From assembly GCA_946617165.1 (NCBI GenBank), contig CAMOJP010000014.1, forward strand, positions 1-36,752: a DNA stretch of 36,752 nt, given 5' to 3'. Below the pieces are notes generated by a model. It ran no database searches and was not told the origin of the DNA. It saw nothing but the letters and a program-made list of their open reading frames with translations. Positions 25,999 through 33,951 of the stretch are shown here, piece by piece (within the stretch, counting starts at the first letter, position 1; the number at the start of each line of letters is the position of its first letter). Both the position numbers and the translations under genes were made by a program. Source of the stretch: an uncultured Bacteroidales bacterium. Lineage in GTDB: Bacteria > Bacteroidota > Bacteroidia > Bacteroidales > Paludibacteraceae.

Positions 25999-27057
25999 AT
26001 GTATTACTTGAATCCGAATGTTGAACATTTGTACCGGATTTTTGACCAGAATGAGCGGAAAGCCTATTTACGTCTGGATTTGAACGAGAATCCAGTGGGG
26101 TTGCCAGAAAAGTTTATTATGCAAGTATTATCGGGTATTACGCCACAATTTGTAGCGCAATATCCTGAAACTTTGGAATTCACCACCCATTTGGCACAAT
26201 ACTTGGGAACGAGCATCCAAAATCTATGTCTTGTGAATGGTTCCGCAGAAGGCATACGCCATATTATAGAGGCGTTCACTTCGCCTGGTGGCCGTATAGT
26301 TGGCGTAGTCCCCTCTTATTTCATGTTTCAAGTATACTCCGAGATGTATGGTCGCAACCTAATAAAAGTGCCATATGAAGAGGATTTGAGCATGTCAACA
26401 GAATCCATACTGGCAGCAATGACGATAGATACGGAATTGTTAATTCTGCTTAATCCGAATAATCCGATGGGCAATGTATATTCTGAAGAAGAATTTAAGC
26501 GCATCATGCATTATGCAGAAAAACAACAAATTACAGTATTAATTGATGAAGCCTATCATTATTTTTACCCAAAGACATTTATTAATTACGCCTTGCATCA
26601 TGAGCATGTTTTTGTAACACGAACGTTCTCAAAACTATTTTCTATGGCAGGATGTAGATTAGGTTATGTAGCGGGATGGCAAGAAGGAATAAGCATTATA
26701 CAAAAGTTATGTACTCCTCATAATGTGAACGCATTTGCAATGCGTTTTGCAGATGCGATTATTCAGAATCCGAAAATTATAGAAGAACTTATTTTCAAGT
26801 TTAACGACGGACGCAAATATTTAATTGAATTATTGGATAAAAACGGTTATCCTCATCATGGCGATGCCGGTAATTTCATTTTTATCAAACCACGCACTGA
26901 TGCAGATGAGATTGTACGGAGAATGAAAAAAGAAAAAAAGATTTTAGTCAAGTCCTATCCAAATGTAGGTAAGTTCGGAACATGCTTGCGCGTAACTATT
27001 GGTGAGCGCAGCATTATGGAACAATTTATAACAGCATTGCTAGAAATAGACAAGTAA
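25999..27057 (+). CDS. HisC-fold PLP-dependent aminotransferase or decarboxylase
   Basis: A 352-residue fold-type I PLP enzyme of the histidinol-phosphate aminotransferase/CobD group. It has DLNENPVG at 27-34, LNPNNPMG at 151-158 with N155 for the PLP ring, D183 and Y186, Schiff-base lysine K212 in TRTFSKLF, and R220. A biosynthetic HisC is unlikely in the middle of a glycan operon. Relatives in this family act in surface polysaccharide pathways; in Campylobacter jejuni capsule loci they make ethanolamine phosphate from phosphoserine or serinol phosphate from dihydroxyacetone phosphate. A similar small amino-alcohol phosphate is my inference, from the cytidylyltransferase and LicD genes that follow. 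It starts 3 bp after the FeS protein. Confidence 0.82.
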   Translation: MYYLNPNVEHLYRIFDQNERKAYLRLDLNENPVGLPEKFIMQVLSGITPQFVAQYPETLEFTTHLAQYLGTSIQNLCLVNGSAEGIRHIIEAFTSPGGRIVGVVPSYFMFQVYSEMYGRNLIKVPYEEDLSMSTESILAAMTIDTELLILLNPNNPMGNVYSEEEFKRIMHYAEKQQITVLIDEAYHYFYPKTFINYALHHEHVFVTRTFSKLFSMAGCRLGYVAGWQEGISIIQKLCTPHNVNAFAMRFADAIIQNPKIIEELIFKFNDGRKYLIELLDKNGYPHHGDAGNFIFIKPRTDADEIVRRMKKEKKILVKSYPNVGKFGTCLRVTIGERSIMEQFITALLEIDK

Positions 27058-27058
27058 A

Positions 27059-28114
27059 ATGGATAAATTTGGTATCATAAGTTACAACAAATATGGAAAT
27101 TTTACGAACTACGGTTCGGTATTGCAAACGTGGGCGTTGTCACGTGTAGTAAATCGATTGGGTAAAGGGCGTTATAGTTCCGTAGTTATTGACTACTGTC
27201 CGAAATCGCATATGCGATGTAATATATTGAATCCCATTCCTCTCATGTGGGATCAAGATGAACAGTCACAAAAAGAATGTATTCTCAGTTTACCAGCTAT
27301 ACAAGCGAACAATGACAAGATTAATATGTTCTTTGCAAAACAATTAACTTGGACGAAATTAAGATTTGATTATACGAACTTTGACAAAGAGATTGGAAAA
27401 GAGAACTTGTGTGGATTTATCTGTGGCAGCGATACTATTTTTTGCACTGATGAGACCAAAGGCTTTGATGATGGTTTTTTCGGACAATATGAAACGATGC
27501 GGAAAGGTTTTACGATAGCATATGCTGCTAGTTTCGGAGATTCTCATTTTGATGAAGCCTCGTTAGATATATTACAAGAACGAATGAAAAATTTCAAAGC
27601 AGTTGGAATAAGAGAGCATGTGCTATTGCCATATTTAAAAACACATTGCAATATTCCAATCAAGCAGACATTAGATCCGACTCTTCTATTGGAGGCGAAA
27701 GAGTACGATGAAATAACCGCTACTCGCCAATTGAAGGAGCCATATATTCTGCTATATGCACGAAGATATAATGAAGAGATGTTTTCCTACGCAGAACAAT
27801 TAGCAAAGGAAATGAAGTGCCAATTAGTAGATATCAGTTTGCGTGCTTCAAATGCCAGCAAAGGACATATAATGCGTTATGATGCCGGAGTTGACGAGTT
27901 TTTATCATTAATAAAACATTCAGAATATGTAGTAACTAATTCCTATCATGGATTGATATTCTCTATACAATTCAAGCGTCCGTTTAGAGTATTCAAGCGT
28001 GAGCAAGCTGACACAAAGATAGCGGAGGTGTTACGATTGACAGATATAAGCACCCAGAGAAAAGCATCTTTGGCATTCTTGGAAAAATCAATAAATCAAT
28101 ATTACAAAAAATGA
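27059..28114 (+). CDS. polysaccharide pyruvyl transferase family protein
   Basis: A 351-residue protein of the CsaB/WcaK-type pyruvyl transferase family. These enzymes move pyruvate from phosphoenolpyruvate onto a sugar as a ketal. Visible family features are the N-terminal GIISYNKYGNFTNYGSVLQ block, FICGSDTIF near 118, the central AYAASFGD, LDPTLLL near 202, and TNSYHGLIFSIQFKRPF near 297, where the conserved His lies. It is separated from the PLP gene by one base and overlaps the next gene as ATGA. In Bacteroidota loci the pairing with an FrhB-type protein is recurrent. The sugar acceptor is unknown. Confidence 0.86.
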   Translation: MDKFGIISYNKYGNFTNYGSVLQTWALSRVVNRLGKGRYSSVVIDYCPKSHMRCNILNPIPLMWDQDEQSQKECILSLPAIQANNDKINMFFAKQLTWTKLRFDYTNFDKEIGKENLCGFICGSDTIFCTDETKGFDDGFFGQYETMRKGFTIAYAASFGDSHFDEASLDILQERMKNFKAVGIREHVLLPYLKTHCNIPIKQTLDPTLLLEAKEYDEITATRQLKEPYILLYARRYNEEMFSYAEQLAKEMKCQLVDISLRASNASKGHIMRYDAGVDEFLSLIKHSEYVVTNSYHGLIFSIQFKRPFRVFKREQADTKIAEVLRLTDISTQRKASLAFLEKSINQYYKK

Positions 28115-29454
28115 TAAAGGTTATCACATACGGTACATTCGATATGTTTCATATTGGTCATCAAAGACTTTTGGAGCGTGCAAAAGCGCTTGGCGATTAT
28201 TTAATTGTAGGCGTTACATCTGAAGATTTTGACAAAGCACGCGGCAAAATTAATGTCAAGCAGTCATTAATGGAGCGCATAGAGGCCATCAAAGAGTCAG
28301 GATTAGCAGACGAAGTTATCGTTGAAGAATATGATGGTCAAAAAATAGATGATATCAAGCGTTACGATATTGACATTTTTACGGTGGGTTCAGACTGGGT
28401 GGGTAAATTTGATTACCTGAACGAGTATTGCAAAGTAGTCTATTTAGATCGCACGCAGGGAGTGTCCAGTTCACAGAAACGTACAGAGTTACGCGAATTG
28501 AAGATGGGTATTATTAGCGATAATGCCATTATGAATAAAGTAGCCAACGAGAGCTCTTTTGTCAATGGTCTGAATATCAACTGTGTATGTACGACCTCTC
28601 CTCAGCTCCTATCCCAAGAGTTGAAAAGTTGTAAGGTACTAAATGATTATGCAAAGTTACTGGAATGTGTAGATGCCGTATATATTGCCTCTCATCCACG
28701 AATGCATTATGAACAAATCAAATTAGCCCTGTTAAAGCATAAGCATGTACTATGTGAGTCACCGATTGCACTTAGTTCAGCGGAATGTAATGAATTACTG
28801 GAATTAGCGATTCGTCAGAACTGCGTATTAATGGATGGAATCAAAACGGCTTATTCGACTGCATTCAATCGTTTGATTTTGTTGGCGAAAAGTGGACAAA
28901 TAGGTGATGTTGTATCAGTGGATGCCACGTGTACTAGTCTACGAGACATTAACTATAATGATAGTTCATCATTGCAACATGTTTGGAGCAGTCTACAATC
29001 ATGGGGACCAACCGCATTATTACCTGTATTCGCATTATTGGGATGTCATTATAGTTGCTCACGAATAGATAGCCACATCGTCAATAAAGACTTGCATTTT
29101 GATGATTTTACCCGAATTTCGTTTACATACCCCAAAGCATTAGCGACAATTTATGTCGGAAAAGGTGTCAAGAAAGAGGGTGAATTGATTATTTCCGGAA
29201 CAAAGGGATATATATATGTTCCTGCTCCGTGGTGGAAAACTGATTACTTTGAACTACGTTTTGAGAATCCCGAAGATAATAAACGATATTTTTATCAATT
29301 AGAAGGCGAAGGTATCCGCTATGAATTAGTATCATTTTTAAGTTCTATTGAACGGTCAAAATTCAACAATATAAGCAGGGAAGTCTCATTATGTATAACA
29401 CAAATTATGGAAGATTTCGAAAAAGAAGAAAATTTGCATTACCTGAAATATTAA
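28111..29454 (+). CDS. cytidylyltransferase fused to a degenerate Gfo/Idh/MocA-like domain
   Basis: A two-domain protein of 447 residues. Residues 1-125 are a glycerol-3-phosphate/ethanolamine-phosphate cytidylyltransferase-type domain: YGTFDMFHIGH at 7-17 with the HxGH motif (H14, H17), GSDWVGKF at 93-100, and a Ser-rich SSSQKR near 119-124 where the family has its second nucleotide-binding motif. Residues about 130-447 resemble Gfo/Idh/MocA sugar oxidoreductases. Two key motifs look lost: the dinucleotide GxGxxG is GIISDNAI at 133-140, and the catalytic EKP is E216-S217-P218. The first domain probably makes a CDP-activated small alcohol phosphate. The second may be a binding domain rather than an active dehydrogenase. 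Overlaps the upstream gene by 4 bp; LicD follows after 3 bp. Confidence 0.83.
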   Translation: MIKVITYGTFDMFHIGHQRLLERAKALGDYLIVGVTSEDFDKARGKINVKQSLMERIEAIKESGLADEVIVEEYDGQKIDDIKRYDIDIFTVGSDWVGKFDYLNEYCKVVYLDRTQGVSSSQKRTELRELKMGIISDNAIMNKVANESSFVNGLNINCVCTTSPQLLSQELKSCKVLNDYAKLLECVDAVYIASHPRMHYEQIKLALLKHKHVLCESPIALSSAECNELLELAIRQNCVLMDGIKTAYSTAFNRLILLAKSGQIGDVVSVDATCTSLRDINYNDSSSLQHVWSSLQSWGPTALLPVFALLGCHYSCSRIDSHIVNKDLHFDDFTRISFTYPKALATIYVGKGVKKEGELIISGTKGYIYVPAPWWKTDYFELRFENPEDNKRYFYQLEGEGIRYELVSFLSSIERSKFNNISREVSLCITQIMEDFEKEENLHYLKY

Positions 29455-29457
29455 GAG

Positions 29458-30237
29458 ATGGAAGATTTAAGCAGATATAATCCGGCAGGTTCGTTACTCC
29501 GCCGAGCCCAATTAAGAATGCTAGAGATTCTAAAAATTGTAGATACAATATGCCGCCAGAATAATATCCCCTATTGGATAGAAGCCGGAACGCTATTAGG
29601 AGCCGTCCGTCACGGAGGCTTTATTCCTTGGGATGATGATTTGGACATATCAATACTGCGTACAGATTATGCTCGCCTGCGTGCATTATTGCAAGAACAA
29701 CTACCTAAACAATACGTTCTGCAAGACAAAAAAACGGATTCAGGATTACCGATGATAATTGCCAAAGTACGAGATACAAAATCTTTTTTTCAGGAAGATT
29801 ATTCCGATAAACTCAAATATACAGGCATATACATTGATGTTTTCCCTTTTGAGAAAATTCCATGTTGGAAATGGAAGCGTTTCTTAGATTACATATATGG
29901 CCATTCTTTCCGCGGGATTCGTAACTATGCAGATACCAAAGACACATTACTATCCTATTTGGTATATCCTATTGCAAAATGTTTAGTGGCTATAACTCGT
30001 TTTATCAATAAGTTTATCCCCACAAACATCATAGCAGTCGAATATGGTTGGACAACCACTATAAAATATGATTATAACGACGTTTTTCCCGTGAAAGAGA
30101 TTGAATTTGAGGGACTAAAAGTATTCGGCCCCCAATGTCCTCATAAGATACTACAAACCCAATATGGCGATTATATGCAAATTCCGCCACAAGAGAAACG
30201 TGTTGTTCATTCTAATAAAATAGAGTTTTACGACTAA
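29458..30237 (+). CDS. LicD-family phosphotransferase
   Basis: A 259-residue member of the LicD/FKTN nucleotidyltransferase-fold family. These enzymes transfer a phospho-alcohol, such as phosphocholine or ribitol phosphate, from its CDP form onto a sugar. The core motif IEAGTLLGAVRHGGFIPWDD at 41-60, running on to D61 and D63, contains the metal-binding acidic residues. YTGIYIDVFPFE near 120 is also typical. The preceding cytidylyltransferase fusion is its natural partner. No choline kinase or choline uptake gene is present, so phosphocholine is not favoured. The stop TAA shares its last base with the ATG of the next gene. Confidence 0.88.
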   Translation: MEDLSRYNPAGSLLRRAQLRMLEILKIVDTICRQNNIPYWIEAGTLLGAVRHGGFIPWDDDLDISILRTDYARLRALLQEQLPKQYVLQDKKTDSGLPMIIAKVRDTKSFFQEDYSDKLKYTGIYIDVFPFEKIPCWKWKRFLDYIYGHSFRGIRNYADTKDTLLSYLVYPIAKCLVAITRFINKFIPTNIIAVEYGWTTTIKYDYNDVFPVKEIEFEGLKVFGPQCPHKILQTQYGDYMQIPPQEKRVVHSNKIEFYD

Positions 30238-31199
30238 TGCCCAAAGTTAGTATCATAGTGCCTATTTACGGCGTAGAGAAGTGGATTGAACGCTGCGCAG
30301 TAAGTCTGTTTGAACAAACGTACGAGGATATTGAATATATCTTCGTCAATGATGCCACACAGGATAAGTCCATTGCCATTCTCACAGAAGTGATAAAACG
30401 CTACCCGCAACGCGTTGACGCAATACGTATTATTCATCACCCTGTTAACAAAGGTCTCTCTGCCGCTCGCAACACCGGTATCACTCATGCCACAGGCGAA
30501 TATATATGGCATGTGGATTCGGACGATTATATCGCCACAAATGCCGTTAAAGAGTTTGTCGATACGGCGGAACAACACCAAGCGGATATCGTTATATGTG
30601 ACGTGAATATAGTGACCAAAAGCGGAATTCGTGAAGAGCAAGTCAATTATTACAATAAGGTGGATTATATCTGTCGCCTCTTACAACATACCGAGAAATG
30701 TGCCCACTGGAATAAGTTCTACCGCAAAGCTTTATTAGACACAACAGGAATACGAAGTGACGAAAAGATTCGTTTAGCAGAAGACTATGCCGTAACGCCC
30801 AGACTACTCTATTTAGCGAAACGGGTTGTAATGCTGCATTCACCACTATATTTCTATGAGACTCGCAACCAAAATTCCTATGTCCATAACTTAAGCCGCT
30901 CTGCAATCGAAAGTCATTACCGGGCTGACGATATACTTACAACATTCTTTGCGGACAAAGAAGAGTTTCGAGATGTGGTTGCTGTTTTAAAGCAACGCAG
31001 TTTGGCGTCCCTGATCAAGAACTCTGACCGGGACGGGTGGAAAGTGGTGACGGATGTATATGAGGAGAGTCTTACGCACTCCGGTAAAGGACTGACTACT
31101 GTCAATCGAATTATCTTCACCCTCGCTAAAGGTAAGCGGTGGGGACAATTAAAAATATTTATGACGCTATACCATTTAATAATGCGTGACAGATTATGA
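30237..31199 (+). CDS. GT2-family glycosyltransferase
   Basis: An inverting GT-A sugar transferase of 320 residues. SIIVPIYGVEKWIERC opens the nucleotide-binding half, FVNDATQDKS at 36-45 binds the nucleotide, and the DxD metal motif is D94-S95-D96-D97 in WHVDSDDYI. LAEDY near residue 182 is the ED-type catalytic region of this clade. No membrane helix is evident beyond a hydrophobic C-terminus. Start and stop overlaps with both neighbours (1 and 4 bp) make it an internal operon gene. Base composition is less A+T rich than in the genes at 25-29 kb. Confidence 0.88.
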   Translation: MPKVSIIVPIYGVEKWIERCAVSLFEQTYEDIEYIFVNDATQDKSIAILTEVIKRYPQRVDAIRIIHHPVNKGLSAARNTGITHATGEYIWHVDSDDYIATNAVKEFVDTAEQHQADIVICDVNIVTKSGIREEQVNYYNKVDYICRLLQHTEKCAHWNKFYRKALLDTTGIRSDEKIRLAEDYAVTPRLLYLAKRVVMLHSPLYFYETRNQNSYVHNLSRSAIESHYRADDILTTFFADKEEFRDVVAVLKQRSLASLIKNSDRDGWKVVTDVYEESLTHSGKGLTTVNRIIFTLAKGKRWGQLKIFMTLYHLIMRDRL

Positions 31200-32056
31200 T
31201 ACGAGTAATACTACAAGGCGGTTTAGGAAATCAAATGTTTGAATATGCCGCAGCATATGCAACAGCACGCCGTTTGAACGAACCTTTAGTGATAGATACA
31301 TCATTCTTTGATGTCTATAACAATCGCGAATGGTGTCGTCCGTATGAGCTGAACATCTTCCGCTTAAATGAGCAATTAACTTTTGTTAGCGGGAATAAAT
31401 GGGAAGTCAAGATACTACCCAAAATTGCTCAATGGTGTCGCAAGCATGAGAAGCCAAATGTTGGGAAATACGTATTCCTTCCTTCAGAGCTGCAACTAAA
31501 AGAGCAAGTACTCTTTGGATATTTTCCTGATTATCACTTATTTGAATCTTACCGCGAGGATCTGTTCCAAGCATTTATATTCCGCACACCGGCAAACGTA
31601 GAGAACCGTCGCATTATTCGTGAGATAGAGCGCTGTGAGTCTGTGGCGATACATATCCGTCGCGGTGATTATCTTATAGGCAATAATGCAGATATCTTTT
31701 GGCATCCGACGATAGAATGGTATAACCAAGCTATAAAGATTATAGAGCAGACTATTCCCGAGCCGCAATATTTTATCTTCTCCGATGATGTTGTATGGGC
31801 TCGTGAACAATTCGGGGATATGGAAAATGCTCTTTTGGTGAATATCAACGAAGGCTCGGAGTCATATAACGACCTACGACTAATGTCCTACTGCAAACAT
31901 AATATTATTGCTAACAGTTCGTTCAGTTGGTGGGGAGCCTGGCTCAATACCAATCCTAACAAGATAGTTGTTGCACCGGAGAAGTATTATGTTGACGATG
32001 CCGCCAATATTCGGTATCGCGAGTCAATGTTGCCTCAAGAATGGATAAGGTTATAA
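31196..32056 (+). CDS. GT11 alpha-1,2-fucosyltransferase-like protein
   Basis: A 286-residue glycosyltransferase of family 11, which typically transfers L-fucose from GDP-fucose in alpha-1,2 linkage. The N-terminal GGLGNQMFEYAAAYA at 8-22 is the GT11 signature. HIRRGDY at 153-159 is the donor-binding motif shared with other fucosyltransferases, and NSSFSWWGAWLN near 240 is characteristic of the C-terminal part. Length is normal for bacterial members. It overlaps the previous gene by 4 bp. GDP-fucose synthesis genes are not in this window and would have to be elsewhere; some GT11 members use other sugars. Confidence 0.91.
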   Translation: MIRVILQGGLGNQMFEYAAAYATARRLNEPLVIDTSFFDVYNNREWCRPYELNIFRLNEQLTFVSGNKWEVKILPKIAQWCRKHEKPNVGKYVFLPSELQLKEQVLFGYFPDYHLFESYREDLFQAFIFRTPANVENRRIIREIERCESVAIHIRRGDYLIGNNADIFWHPTIEWYNQAIKIIEQTIPEPQYFIFSDDVVWAREQFGDMENALLVNINEGSESYNDLRLMSYCKHNIIANSSFSWWGAWLNTNPNKIVVAPEKYYVDDAANIRYRESMLPQEWIRL

Positions 32057-32057
32057 T

Positions 32058-32981
32058 ATGTTAAGTGTTCTTATTTGCACGTATAATCGTGAGAAATATA
32101 TAGGTCCGCTATTAGAAAGTATCGCAGCGAACGACCTTGCAAAGAGCGAGTACGAGATAGTGGTGGTAGACAATAACTGCACAGATAACACGCGTGGCGT
32201 TTGTGAGGCATTTGCCGAAGCACATAAAGATGTGCAGTTTAACTATTGCGTAGAGACAGAGCAAGGCCTATCTGCTGCACGTAATAAGGCTATTAAAGAA
32301 GCAAAGGGCGATATTCTTGTGTATGTAGATGATGATGCACTCGTGGATTCTTGGTATCTTACGACCATATACGAATATATGATAGAACACCCTGAGATAA
32401 GTGCGGTAGGTGGACCTATTATCCCATTGTACGAAACGGAAGAGCCCAAGTGGATGACGCGATTTACCAAAGAATTGCTTTGCGGCTATCTATATTTTGG
32501 AGACAAAGAACGCCCATTCCCCGGCGAACGATATCCCGGTGGAGGTAATGCTGCATATCGTGCCATTGTGTTTCAAAAGGTCGGACTCTTTAATACGGCT
32601 TTAGGACGCAAAGGGAATAACCTCATGGGAGCAGAAGAAAAAGATATTTTCGACAAGATGAAGTCACAAGGTATGCGTTTTATATACCTGCCTAATATGA
32701 TTCTCCATCATATTATCCCACAGAAGAAGTTAGAACGCGATTACTTTGACCGTCTTACATATCAAATAGGTGTAAGCGAGCGACAGCGGACACTTGCAAT
32801 CAGTACTAATAAATATATCAAGCGTCTATTTTTTGAACTCTGTAAATGGTGCGCCACTATCATCTTATTAGTTTGCTATACACTTCTTTGTTCGCCTAAC
32901 AAAGGATGGAAATTAGTTCTCTTTAGAAGAAATGTCACCCGAGGACTTTTTTCCATGGCAAGCGATCCAGTACATAATTAA
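32058..32981 (+). CDS. GT2-family glycosyltransferase with C-terminal hydrophobic segment
   Basis: A 307-residue GT-A enzyme. LSVLICTYNREKYI opens the fold, VVVDNNCTDNT at 36-46 binds the nucleotide, and VYVDDDA places the metal-binding acidic residues at 91-93. GAEEKDIFDKM near 196 is the catalytic ED region. Residues about 268-290 are hydrophobic (WCATIILLVCYTLL) and could anchor it to the inner membrane. It begins one base after the fucosyltransferase-like gene and is the last gene of the operon. Its final 47 bp overlap the 3' end of the opposite-strand acyltransferase gene, and no separate terminator can be seen. Confidence 0.88.
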   Translation: MLSVLICTYNREKYIGPLLESIAANDLAKSEYEIVVVDNNCTDNTRGVCEAFAEAHKDVQFNYCVETEQGLSAARNKAIKEAKGDILVYVDDDALVDSWYLTTIYEYMIEHPEISAVGGPIIPLYETEEPKWMTRFTKELLCGYLYFGDKERPFPGERYPGGGNAAYRAIVFQKVGLFNTALGRKGNNLMGAEEKDIFDKMKSQGMRFIYLPNMILHHIIPQKKLERDYFDRLTYQIGVSERQRTLAISTNKYIKRLFFELCKWCATIILLVCYTLLCSPNKGWKLVLFRRNVTRGLFSMASDPVHN

Positions 32982-33951
32982 TAAGGAGGATGACAGCTAA
33001 CGCACAGGCAAAAGTCACGACCATTGGGACATCTCGTCCCGCAAACAGGTAATAGACTGCCTCTCCAATAAAAAGATGAATACAAAGTAACCTTAACGCT
33101 TGTCTGCCGATATAGGCTACACTACGCGTTATGATTGATGTTTGTATCGCTTTGAATAGAATGGAAAGAACTATCGCTTCGCTACCACCTAACAAGCAAA
33201 AGAATACTACTTGCAAAGGGAAGAATATCTTTGTATTACCCATTTGGCTTATGGACATATTAACCGGTCCGTCCAAAAGCCAAGCTGCGATATAGATTCC
33301 CATACATCCTATCACCAATACAATCTGCCCCCATAGTTCATGTTTTCCTTGTTCGGATGAATTAAGTAAGATAGGACGTAATGCCCGTCCTAACAACATC
33401 AACAAGAAACCTACACAGGACATCTCGATACTCCAGGGCATTAGTATTGGAAATAACGGGGATATTATTCCCACTATAACCGCCATAGCCACAATCATCT
33501 CAGGGTATCGTGCACGGTCATACCAAGCCAAAAGGATGTAAGAAACATAGATACACGGTAAGAACCACAGCGGTGATAAATATCCGCATGCCTTTAATAG
33601 AGATATATTCGGTTCTATAGACGGAGGAAAGAGAGTGTATCTACCATATAACAGTCCTAACAAACCATTTCCCAAATCCATATGTTTAGGTAATATTGCA
33701 CCTAAGAGAAGGAGGATGATACCGTAAAAACAATAGGGCAATACAAGTCGTATGCTCTTTTGCGCGACTTGATTACGAAATGTTTTTGCGCTTACGGAAC
33801 TTGTGAGGCCCGCCATTATGAAGAACACTTGCATATACCCACCTGTCAACAGGTGTACCCATTGAGGACAAGGACGCCAGAGGTGTGCAATAACTACTAA
33901 TATCAAGCAGGTGCCCTTAACCGCATCAATCCAGTCAAGCCTTTCTTGCAT
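32935..33951 (-). CDS. acyltransferase family 3 membrane protein
   Basis: A 338-residue polytopic membrane protein with about ten hydrophobic helices. The N-terminus RLDWIDAVKGTCLILVVIAH contains the conserved His (H23) of the acyltransferase_3 family, which O-acylates surface sugars with acetyl or similar groups. FIMAGLTSS near residue 45 is also typical. It overlaps the YfhO-like gene upstream by 17 bp and is the last gene of the MerR operon. Its tail runs 47 bp into the opposing glycosyltransferase. The neighbouring glycan operon suggests it modifies that glycan, but it is transcribed separately. Confidence 0.85.
   Translation of the reverse strand: MQERLDWIDAVKGTCLILVVIAHLWRPCPQWVHLLTGGYMQVFFIMAGLTSSVSAKTFRNQVAQKSIRLVLPYCFYGIILLLLGAILPKHMDLGNGLLGLLYGRYTLFPPSIEPNISLLKACGYLSPLWFLPCIYVSYILLAWYDRARYPEMIVAMAVIVGIISPLFPILMPWSIEMSCVGFLLMLLGRALRPILLNSSEQGKHELWGQIVLVIGCMGIYIAAWLLDGPVNMSISQMGNTKIFFPLQVVFFCLLGGSEAIVLSILFKAIQTSIITRSVAYIGRQALRLLCIHLFIGEAVYYLFAGRDVPMVVTFACALAVILLINYVLDRLPWKKVLG

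Noticed and set aside
25999..27057. Assignment as histidine-pathway hisC
   Set aside because: No other his genes are present, and the gene is embedded in a glycan operon with tight spacing to polysaccharide genes; the fold assignment is kept, the pathway is not.
30415..30906. ORFs on other frames within the GT2 gene
   Set aside because: Low-complexity frames overlapping a complete glycosyltransferase with intact DxD motif.
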